Made by a program: the position numbers and the translations under genes. The notes below the pieces were generated by a model. It was not told the origin of the DNA. It saw only the letters and a list, made by a program, of their open reading frames with translations, and made no database searches. 13,754 nt of DNA from an uncultured Clostridia bacterium (GTDB lineage: Bacteria > Bacillota > Clostridia > Oscillospirales > Acutalibacteraceae), in assembly GCA_946626015.1 (NCBI GenBank), contig CAMOTT010000037.1, positions 1-13,754 of the forward strand. The letters are read 5' to 3'. Below are positions 4,613 to 10,812 of this stretch, one piece after another. Numbering within the stretch: position 1 is the stretch's first letter; each line of letters begins with the position of its first letter.

Positions 4613-6793
4613 ATGAGAAAATTTGGCAAAAACTTTATTTCAATGGTACTTTCGCTGGCGCTGACGGTGGGGATACTGTCGGCCGGGGCAGGAAGTGTTA
4701 AGGTCTGTGCTTTGAGTTACTCTCCTTCGACAACATCTTATAGAAATGGTCCATACTATACTAAATTAACAAACGTAACATTAACAGGAGACCAGAGAAG
4801 AGATATTGTAGAAATAGCTAAATCGCAGATTGAATATCACGAAGGGAGCAATTCTTCGGATTGCTCCGGTAATTCTTCCGGCTCAGGTGATTTTACAGAA
4901 TACGGAACTTGGTATGGAAGTAACACAAGCTGGTGTGCAATATTTATAAGCTGGTGCGCAGCTGTTGCCGGTGTACCCACAAATATTATAAAACGTCAGG
5001 CAAGCGCGGCTTCTGGTTCATTTAACACAGCTAATTATTATAGTTTTGGCTCATATACTCCACAGAAGGGCGATATTCTGTACCTTTGGAATCCATATTC
5101 AAATCATGTAGGGCTTGTAAAAGACGTTGATGATACCTGGATTTATACGATCGAAGGCAATATGTCCAACAAAGTCAGAGAGTGTAAGTATTCAAAATCA
5201 ACAGGAAAAATCAGTTGGTATAACAGTGATCCGCAGAAAATTGTATCAATAGGAGCGCCTAATTATTCTTCAACACATAAACTTACAGTTAACTATTACA
5301 GCAACTATGCGGATCAATCTTTTGACAATCCGTTGAATTCGGTAGGTTCCAACAAAAATGTTATTGTCAGAACGGCAGTCTTCTACAGTGATCAAAACGT
5401 GCCGGACGGGTTCCATAACTACACCAAGCCTTCCAATGGCACTTATCTGGCGCGCACCGGCTACACCGGAACCGGAAACTGGAACACCAAGCCGGACGGC
5501 AGCGGCTACAGCGTTGACCAAAACACGGCGTTCGCGAATGGTAAGCTTATGGCGCAAGCGGTGGGCAAGGATATTTCCAGCGCAGACGCCACCGTTAACC
5601 TTTACCCCGAATGGACTATAAATAAGTTAACTATCAATTATTACAGCAACTATGCGGACAAATCCTTTGAGGACTCCCAAAATGTGGTTTCGTCAAACGC
5701 AAATGTGCTTGTGAGAACGGCTCAATATGACTATTCAACCGTCGTTCAATACGGTGTGCACGATTATTCTCATGAAGGTGACAGTACCTATCTTGGAAGA
5801 ACCGGTTATATGGCGACCGGCTATTGGAACACAAAAGCGGACGGCAGTGGGTATCGGATTTATGAAGATGAAAGGAACGTCACCGGCAGTCAAATAGCGC
5901 AAACGCTGGGCTTAAGCATTGCAAACGGCAACGCAACGGTCAATCTTTATCCCGAATGGAACGCAAATAGTTTGATTGTCAATTACTACAGCAATTATGC
6001 GGACAAATCATTTGATGATCCGTTGAATGCAGTAAGTTCTGATAAGAATGTACTTGTAAAAACAACATATTTTAAATATGATATGGAACATAAATATGGA
6101 TTAAACGATTTTTCTTGCGAAGGAGACAGCGCATACCTTGGTAGAACCGGTTACACCACCACAAGTAACTGGAACACAAAAGCTGACGGCTCAGGTATAA
6201 GCATTAGTGAAGCAACAAGCTTTGCTTCCGGGCAGGCATTGGCCCAGGCTCTTGGCAAAGATCTTTCAAACGGTGACGTATCAATAAACCTTTATCCCGA
6301 ATGGATAAAGGAACCTGATGTCCCAACAGAAATTGTTGTCAAAGCAGGTTCCGGCGCCTATATTGACGAGGATAACGGCATCATCTTCGGCGTTGAGGCA
6401 AATCTTTCGGAGGCGCAGCTTATTGACCGCTTTATCGGTGTTCAGGGCGGAAATATCGAAGTGTCCGCCAGCTCCCGGAGAATGGGCACCGGTACAGTCA
6501 TAACCCTCTGCGATGCTTCGGGCAATGAGCTTAAGAGCTATTGCCTTGTGGTTTTTGGTGATATTGACGGCAACGGTATAATAAACTCCTCAGACGTCGT
6601 GGCGGCCAACGAGGGGCTTGCATACGGCTTTGAACAGGATTGCTTCAAAACTGCCGCCAACGTATCAATGACCCGCAGAAACGACAGATTCAACGCCACA
6701 GACGTGGCGGCGCTGCTGGAGATGATCCAGAATACAGGCGTTGACCAGACCGAGATAGCCGACACACTTGCCTACTACTCGGGGCTTGTGTAA
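4613..6793 (+). CDS. Secreted CHAP-domain protein with three 115-aa repeats and dockerin-like end
   Basis: This is a 726-residue exported protein. Residues 1-33 are a signal peptide (basic start, hydrophobic core, likely cut after VCA). A CHAP-type cysteine peptidase/amidase domain (about 62-205) follows, with the probable catalytic Cys108 in SWCAIF, His165 in NHVGLV and Glu181-Asn183 (EGN). Such domains cleave peptidoglycan peptide bonds or cross-links. Three tandem units begin at 223, 338 and 453 (each opens with NYYSNYAD, has GRTGY...WNTK.DGSG in the middle and closes NLYPEW); they recall Listeria-Bacteroides-type beta-grasp repeats. A beta-rich linker (573-648) leads to a dockerin-like module (649-708). 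Its first calcium loop, DIDGNGIINSSD, is good; the second, near NDRFNATD, is degenerate. The ATG at 4613 was chosen because GGAGG at 4599-4603 is 9 bases away and the signal peptide begins there; the in-frame ATG at 4556 lies in the leader ahead of the attenuator. Confidence 0.85.
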   Translation: MRKFGKNFISMVLSLALTVGILSAGAGSVKVCALSYSPSTTSYRNGPYYTKLTNVTLTGDQRRDIVEIAKSQIEYHEGSNSSDCSGNSSGSGDFTEYGTWYGSNTSWCAIFISWCAAVAGVPTNIIKRQASAASGSFNTANYYSFGSYTPQKGDILYLWNPYSNHVGLVKDVDDTWIYTIEGNMSNKVRECKYSKSTGKISWYNSDPQKIVSIGAPNYSSTHKLTVNYYSNYADQSFDNPLNSVGSNKNVIVRTAVFYSDQNVPDGFHNYTKPSNGTYLARTGYTGTGNWNTKPDGSGYSVDQNTAFANGKLMAQAVGKDISSADATVNLYPEWTINKLTINYYSNYADKSFEDSQNVVSSNANVLVRTAQYDYSTVVQYGVHDYSHEGDSTYLGRTGYMATGYWNTKADGSGYRIYEDERNVTGSQIAQTLGLSIANGNATVNLYPEWNANSLIVNYYSNYADKSFDDPLNAVSSDKNVLVKTTYFKYDMEHKYGLNDFSCEGDSAYLGRTGYTTTSNWNTKADGSGISISEATSFASGQALAQALGKDLSNGDVSINLYPEWIKEPDVPTEIVVKAGSGAYIDEDNGIIFGVEANLSEAQLIDRFIGVQGGNIEVSASSRRMGTGTVITLCDASGNELKSYCLVVFGDIDGNGIINSSDVVAANEGLAYGFEQDCFKTAANVSMTRRNDRFNATDVAALLEMIQNTGVDQTEIADTLAYYSGLV
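5279..6307 (+). repeat. Three tandem 345-bp coding repeats
   Basis: Units start at 5279, 5624 and 5969, each offset by exactly 345 bases (115 codons); the third ends near 6307. They share YYSNYAD near the start, GRTGY or ARTGY then NWNTK or YWNTK and DGSG in the middle, and NLYPEW at the end. DNA composition differs between units: the first is GC-rich in its second half, the third is AT-rich. They are therefore not recent copies, or they have been partly replaced. Confidence 0.85.
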
Positions 6794-6822
6794 AACATCA
6801 AAAAAGGAAAAAAATATAAAAT

Positions 6823-6861
6823 GGGCTGTCGCCGCAGGTCGTTCCCTGCTTGTGACAGCCC
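6823..6861. terminator. Terminator hairpin between convergent genes
   Basis: GGGCTGTC (6823-6830) pairs with GACAGCCC (6854-6861), with an inner stem GCAGG/CCTGC (6834-6838, 6845-6849). On the minus strand it is followed by a U-rich tract (ATTTTATATTTTTTT), so it is a strong end for the capE-capF-RAYT transcript. On the + strand, after the CHAP gene, the following bases are not T-rich, but it may still help to stop transcription. Confidence 0.65.
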
Positions 6862-6899
6862 TTGACTTATCTTGCGCCGGTTTACAGTTTAAAGTGATT

Positions 6900-7400
6900 T
6901 TAAGCGTAATATCTATCTTTACCCATTAACCATTTTTTGGGGTTTTCATTGATATATTGAATGTGATAGAGATGATCCTCCTCGTCACGGATTATATGGT
7001 CGTGAAAACTTTTTTGCCATATATTGCATCCGAATTTTTTGTTGCAGAATCGTTTTAATGTCCTCACATAGTTTGATAAGATTGATCTTGTAGGGAACGC
7101 CGCCCCCGGCGTTCCTTTGCCTGAATTATCGATGATTTCAATAATCATATGAATATGATTAGGCATAACAGCATAATGCGTTGCTTGAATATTTTGATAA
7201 ATGCTATTCATTTTTAATATTTCCGATTCAACAATTTTGCCGTATTCTGAAAGAATTATCTCAGGAACGCTGGGGGCAGCGTTCCCTACGACCGAGGACA
7301 GTAAACACTGCATATCTTTTACACAAACAGTTATAAAATAACAACCGTTCCGGTTATAGTCATAATTCAGCAATCGCGTAGGTTTGCGATGAAAAAACAT
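6900..7400 (-). CDS. RAYT: REP-associated tyrosine transposase (IS200-like Y1)
   Basis: The 166-residue single-domain HUH-type protein of the transposase IS200-like/RAYT group is near usual family length. Visible features are YDYNRNGCYFITVC near the N-terminus (13-26), the metal-binding HxH in MPNHIHMII (79-87; His82, His84), IWQKSFHDHIIRDEED (127-142) and a C-terminal YINENPKKW. Tyr149 is the likely nucleophile, by family position. Such enzymes cut and join single-stranded DNA at REP hairpins. Two REP-like palindromes lie within the gene and add VVGNAAPSVPE (37-47) and GKGTPGAAFP (94-103), both in frame and both away from the catalytic motifs, so the enzyme could still be active. It begins 20 bases after capF, and GGAG lies 9 bases before the ATG. 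Confidence 0.88.
   Translation of the reverse strand: MFFHRKPTRLLNYDYNRNGCYFITVCVKDMQCLLSSVVGNAAPSVPEIILSEYGKIVESEILKMNSIYQNIQATHYAVMPNHIHMIIEIIDNSGKGTPGAAFPTRSILSNYVRTLKRFCNKKFGCNIWQKSFHDHIIRDEEDHLYHIQYINENPKKWLMGKDRYYA
7090..7115 (+). repeat. REP-like palindrome, copy 1, inside the RAYT gene
   Basis: GTAG, then a perfect 9-bp stem GGAACGCCG (7094-7102) / CGGCGTTCC (7107-7115) with a CCCC loop. A GTAG tetranucleotide next to a palindrome is the hallmark of REP sequences mobilised by RAYT enzymes. It is GC-rich within an AT-rich gene. Confidence 0.7.
7264..7289 (-). repeat. REP-like palindrome, copy 2, inverted, inside the RAYT gene
   Basis: Read on the minus strand this is GTAG followed by a 9-bp stem GGAACGCTG / CAGCGTTCC around a four-base C loop (the + strand shows GGGG at 7273-7276). 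It differs from copy 1 by one compensated base pair (C-G changed to T-A) and lies in the opposite orientation about 148 bases away. The HxH-encoding segment lies between the two. Confidence 0.7.
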
Positions 7401-7420
7401 AATAATTCTCCGGTGGTCAT

Positions 7421-8617
7421 TTACACCTTTTCAAAGAACGTGTCCGGCTTTTGGGGATCGAAGAGCTCGTTTGCCCACATCAGAGTTACCAGATTTTCGG
7501 TATCGCTCAGGTTTATGATGTTGTGGGTATAACCCGGGAGCATATGCACGGCCTGAATGTTGTCACCGTCCACATAGAATTCCAGAACCTCGTCTGCGCC
7601 GATCTTCCTCTCCTGTATCAGCGCGCGCCCCGAAACAACAATAAAAAACTCCCACTTGCTGTTGTGCCAATGCTGACCCTTGGTTATCCCGGGCTTTGAG
7701 ATGTTGACGCTGAACTGCCCGCAGTCAAGTGTCTTTAACAGCTCGGTAAAGCTGCCCCTTTCGTCAACGTTCATCTTAAGGGGGATCACGACCTTCTCCT
7801 TGGGCAGGTAGCTCAGGTAGGTCGAATACAGCTTATATTGGATACTCCCGGCAGGAATATTCGGAACGATAAGGGTTTTCGACTGGTCTTTAAAGGAATA
7901 GAGCAGATCCGCTATCTCCCCCAGTGAAATGCTGTGTTCCACCGGAGCCGCGCAATATTTACCGGCCGGATCGAATAAGACACCGTCGTCTTGGTATTCG
8001 CACCTGTGCTCTTTCCCTGCCAAAGCGCAGAGCATCTCGGCAACAAGATCATCGATGTACAAAAGCCGCAGCACGGTGCCGCGGTCGTTGACCGTTATCT
8101 CCATATCGTTGGCGATGTTGTTGCAAAAGGTCGCGATAACGGAGTTGTAATTCGGCCTGCACCATTTGCCGAAAAGGTTGGGAAAACGGTAGATAAGAAC
8201 TCTTACTCCGTTTTCTTCGGAGTATCGGAACAGTATTTCCTCCGCCTCTTTTTTGCTCACGCCGTAGGGGGTGTTGTATCTGCCCTGAAGGGAGGCCTGT
8301 ATGGATGACGAAAGCATAACCGGGCATTTGTTGCCGTGCTTTTTCAGCTTATCCAAAAGAGCGGAAAGAAAGTCGGCGTTACTTGTTTTGAATTCGGAGG
8401 TGTCCACCGGCCTGTTCACGCCTGCAAGGTTAAAGACAAAGCCGCAGTCTTTGCAGTAAGCCTCCAGCTCCTCATCTGAGGAGTCTAAATCGTATTCATA
8501 TATATCTTCAATACACAGCTCGGGATGGGTACGGTCTTTGCCGTCGCGTATATTTTTCAATGCTTCGCAGAGATTTCTCCCAACAAAGCCCTTTGCTCCG
8601 GTAACAAGGATCTTCAT
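7421..8617 (-). CDS. capF: CapF-like UDP-sugar reductase (SDR + cupin)
   Basis: This 398-residue protein carries an N-terminal short-chain dehydrogenase fold: nucleotide loop TGAKGFVG (6-13), Ser103-105 and YGVSK (Tyr118, Lys122). A C-terminal cupin (about 275-398) has probable metal ligands His316, His318, Glu323 (HWHNSKWEF) and His365 (PGYTHNI). This two-domain layout and length match CapF of Staphylococcus aureus type 5/8 capsule. CapF acts after CapE, using C-3 epimerisation and NADPH reduction to give UDP-2-acetamido-2,6-dideoxy-L-talose. The ATG at 8617 overlaps the capE TGA by one base, implying translational coupling; the TTG at 8620 is a less likely start. No CapG-type 2-epimerase follows in the window. 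Confidence 0.88.
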   Translation of the reverse strand: MKILVTGAKGFVGRNLCEALKNIRDGKDRTHPELCIEDIYEYDLDSSDEELEAYCKDCGFVFNLAGVNRPVDTSEFKTSNADFLSALLDKLKKHGNKCPVMLSSSIQASLQGRYNTPYGVSKKEAEEILFRYSEENGVRVLIYRFPNLFGKWCRPNYNSVIATFCNNIANDMEITVNDRGTVLRLLYIDDLVAEMLCALAGKEHRCEYQDDGVLFDPAGKYCAAPVEHSISLGEIADLLYSFKDQSKTLIVPNIPAGSIQYKLYSTYLSYLPKEKVVIPLKMNVDERGSFTELLKTLDCGQFSVNISKPGITKGQHWHNSKWEFFIVVSGRALIQERKIGADEVLEFYVDGDNIQAVHMLPGYTHNIINLSDTENLVTLMWANELFDPQKPDTFFEKV

Positions 8618-9642
8618 CAATATTCACCGCCGAAAAGCTTAAGCTTTAATAATAGTTTCTTCATGCCTTCCACATCAAGTCTTTCAGTGTTGTGCGATGT
8701 GTACTGCTCTATTGTTTCAAGTTTCTTTGTACCTTTTGAAAGGTAATTGTCATAGTTAAGATCCCTGTTGTCGGCGTTGATCCTGTAAAATCCGTCCAGA
8801 TCATCGGCTCTGAGCATCTCTTCGGCTGTGACCAAAACCTCATAGACCTTTTCGCCGTGACGGGAACCGATACAGGTATAGCCCACATCGCTGTTCTTTA
8901 ACTCAAGGATAGCCTTGGCCAGCGTCTCGATAGTTACCGCAGGAGCCTTTTGCACGAACAGATCGCCCTGCTTGCCGTGCTCAAATGCGTAGAGAACCAG
9001 CTCCATAGCATCGTTGAGCGTCATCATGAACCTTGTCATTTCGGGATTTGTGACGGTGAGCTGCTTGCCCTCGCTGATCTGTTCGCAGAACAGCGGAATT
9101 ACCGACCCTCTGGAGGCCATTACGTTGCCGTACCTTGTCAGGCAGAGCACGGGGCCGTCCGGCAGCATCTGCCTTGAACGGGCAATAACATTTTTTTCCA
9201 TCATTGATTTGCTGATACCCATTGCGTTGATGGGGTACGCGGCCTTGTCTGTGGAAAGGAATACAGCCTTCTTGACCTTGTTGTTCACACAGGCGGTAAT
9301 AACGTTGTCCGACCCGATGATGTTGGTCTTCACAGCCTCCATGGGGTAAAACTCGCAGGAGGGTACCTGCTTTAGCGCCGCGGCGTGAAATACGTAATCC
9401 ACGCCTGTAAAAGCGTCGTTGATGGAGTTATAATCACGGACGTCACCGATATAGAATTTTATTTTGTGGGCATATTCGGGCATCCTTGCCTGAAAATCGT
9501 GCCTCATATCGTCCTGCTTCTTTTCATCCCTTGAAAGGATCCTTATTTCCGCGATATCAGTCTTAAGGAACTGGTTGAGCACGGTGTTCCCGAAGGAACC
9601 GGTGCCTCCGGTTATCAGCAAGGTTTTGTCCTTGAAATACAT
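8617..9642 (-). CDS. capE: CapE-like UDP-GlcNAc 4,6-dehydratase/5-epimerase
   Basis: This 341-residue extended short-chain dehydrogenase belongs to the CapE/FlaA1/PseB group, which converts UDP-GlcNAc to a 4-keto-6-deoxy sugar with inversion at C-5. Seen are the NAD(P) loop TGGTGSFG (11-18), SRDEKKQ after beta-2, AAALKQVPSCE (87-97), STDKAAYPINAMG (130-142) and a final MGISK in which Met141 stands where classical members have the YxxxK tyrosine. Asp132 and Lys133 are retained. The Tyr-to-Met change is characteristic, as I recall, of the CapE branch. The start at 9642 was chosen because GAGGTG lies about 7 bases upstream; the ATG at 9648 nearly abuts it. It is first in an operon with capF, behind a promoter at 9706-9734. 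Confidence 0.88.
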   Translation of the reverse strand: MYFKDKTLLITGGTGSFGNTVLNQFLKTDIAEIRILSRDEKKQDDMRHDFQARMPEYAHKIKFYIGDVRDYNSINDAFTGVDYVFHAAALKQVPSCEFYPMEAVKTNIIGSDNVITACVNNKVKKAVFLSTDKAAYPINAMGISKSMMEKNVIARSRQMLPDGPVLCLTRYGNVMASRGSVIPLFCEQISEGKQLTVTNPEMTRFMMTLNDAMELVLYAFEHGKQGDLFVQKAPAVTIETLAKAILELKNSDVGYTCIGSRHGEKVYEVLVTAEEMLRADDLDGFYRINADNRDLNYDNYLSKGTKKLETIEQYTSHNTERLDVEGMKKLLLKLKLFGGEY

Positions 9643-9705
9643 AAGCATTCACCTCATAATAAAGAAAAAACATCAGATTTTATTTTAATAAAAACTATAC
9701 AATAT

Positions 9706-9734
9706 ATCATAACACAATATGCATATGATTTCAA
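9706..9734 (-). promoter_or_regulatory. Sigma-A promoter for capE-capF
   Basis: On the minus strand, TTGAAA (9734-9729), a 17-base spacer and TATGAT (9711-9706) lie 64 bases before the capE start. It is divergent from, and 50-odd bases away from, the promoter of the glycosyltransferase gene, so a regulator could act on both. Confidence 0.65.
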
Positions 9735-9786
9735 CCAAAATCGGCAGGATTGTTGATTTTACCGGGATGTATCTTGACCTCAAATG

Positions 9787-9815
9787 TTGACAATGCCATA
9801 AATTGACCTTATAAT
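9787..9815 (+). promoter_or_regulatory. Perfect-consensus sigma-A promoter for the glycosyltransferase gene
   Basis: TTGACA (9787-9792), a 17-base spacer and TATAAT (9810-9815) match the consensus at all 12 bases. The expected start is near 9822, giving a leader of about 43 bases with GAGGGG just ahead of the GTG start. Confidence 0.8.
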
Positions 9816-9864
9816 TATAATATCAAAACACAAACATCGGTATTTCCGGAGAGGGGAAACGGCA

Positions 9865-10767
9865 GTGGACAATAAAATGACAGTATTGGTTTGCTCCTGC
9901 GATAAATATGAGGACACATGGCAGACCTTTGCAAAGCTCTTGAAAAAATATTGGCCCGATTTTGATTATCGGCTCATTCTTAACACCGAGTCAAAGAATT
10001 TTGAGTATGACGGCCTTTCATTTGAAACCTTTAATTTATACGAGAGCGGTCAAAATGTGGACTACGGCGAAAGGATCAGAGCTCACCTGAAGAGGATCAC
10101 CACGCCATACACGCTGCTGCTGCTGGATGATTTCTTTATCAGGGAACCGGTGGATACGAAGAAGATCAAAGAAATAATCGGGTATATGGATAATGATCCG
10201 GCTATCGCTACCTTTAATTTTGACTTTATTTCCGATCCCCATAATAAGGAGGCTCCGTATCCCGGCTTTATCCTCAGGCCGGAGGTCTGCCAATATAAAT
10301 TGAATATGCAGGCAGGCATCTGGAGGACTGATGTTCTGTATGATCTTTGGCGCGATTCGGATTCCCCCTGGGTATGGGAGCTGTACGGGACCTGCCGGTC
10401 GTTCAATACCAAATATAAGTATTATTGCTTGTCGGATCTTTCTCTTTCGCCCATCAAATACGGCAAAGAAAAGGTCTTGTTCGGCGTATTCAAGGGCAAA
10501 TGGATCAAGGATGACGTATGTCCGCTGTTTGAAAAGGAAGGCATAGAAATAGACCTTGAAAAAAGAGGGTTTTATACGGACGACTGCAAAAGCTTCGTGC
10601 TGGGCGGAAATCATTCCGACAGAATTAAAACCGCCTGTAAAGCTCTGCCCAAAAAGTATTTTGTACTATGGCTGCGCTTGAGTTTGAAGAACAAAATAAA
10701 ACAGCGCACGTCAAATAACGACACCGAGGATTTTATAGATTATCTTATACACAGAAAATATAAATAA
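9865..10767 (+). CDS. Putative glycosyltransferase of surface-polysaccharide loci
   Basis: This is a 300-residue soluble protein with no signal peptide. It opens with a beta-strand/loop, VLVCSCDKYEDTW (7-19), like the start of GT-A glycosyltransferases. The strand LLLLDDFF (84-91) supplies an Asp-Asp (88-89), a plausible metal/nucleotide-sugar site. QAGIWR (149-154) and SPWVWE (167-172) match a pattern I associate with capsule-locus glycosyltransferases of poorly defined family. The start is GTG at 9865 because GAGGGG (9851-9856) is 8 bases upstream, while the in-frame ATG at 9877 is too far. It is divergent from capE-capF, consistent with use of the sugar nucleotide they make. Donor and acceptor are unknown. 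Confidence 0.6.
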   Translation: MDNKMTVLVCSCDKYEDTWQTFAKLLKKYWPDFDYRLILNTESKNFEYDGLSFETFNLYESGQNVDYGERIRAHLKRITTPYTLLLLDDFFIREPVDTKKIKEIIGYMDNDPAIATFNFDFISDPHNKEAPYPGFILRPEVCQYKLNMQAGIWRTDVLYDLWRDSDSPWVWELYGTCRSFNTKYKYYCLSDLSLSPIKYGKEKVLFGVFKGKWIKDDVCPLFEKEGIEIDLEKRGFYTDDCKSFVLGGNHSDRIKTACKALPKKYFVLWLRLSLKNKIKQRTSNNDTEDFIDYLIHRKYK

Positions 10768-10774
10768 AACGAAA

Positions 10775-10800
10775 AGGGGCTGCCGATCAGGACAGCCCCT
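10775..10800. terminator. Bidirectional terminator between convergent genes
   Basis: AGGGGCTG (10775-10782) pairs with CAGCCCCT (10793-10800), and two further C-G pairs form if A10792 bulges out. The minus-strand side continues with TTTTCGTTTTATTT, a good U tract for the phosphoesterase operon. The + strand side (AATTTGTT) is weaker for the glycosyltransferase gene. Confidence 0.7.
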
Positions 10801-10812
10801 AATTTGTTGGAG

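Noticed and set aside
4605..4616. Minimal ORF ATG-AGA-AAA-TGA overlapping the CHAP gene start
   Set aside because: It is only one base from the SD, so it is unlikely to be translated; it arises from a tandem ATGAGAAA duplication.
7090..7289. The two palindromes as a CRISPR array
   Set aside because: Only two copies in inverted orientation within a coding gene, with no regular spacers and no cas genes.
10036..10614. 192-codon minus-strand frame opposite the glycosyltransferase gene
   Set aside because: It is a shadow frame without SD or recognisable motifs; the + strand gene has promoter, SD and coherent motifs.
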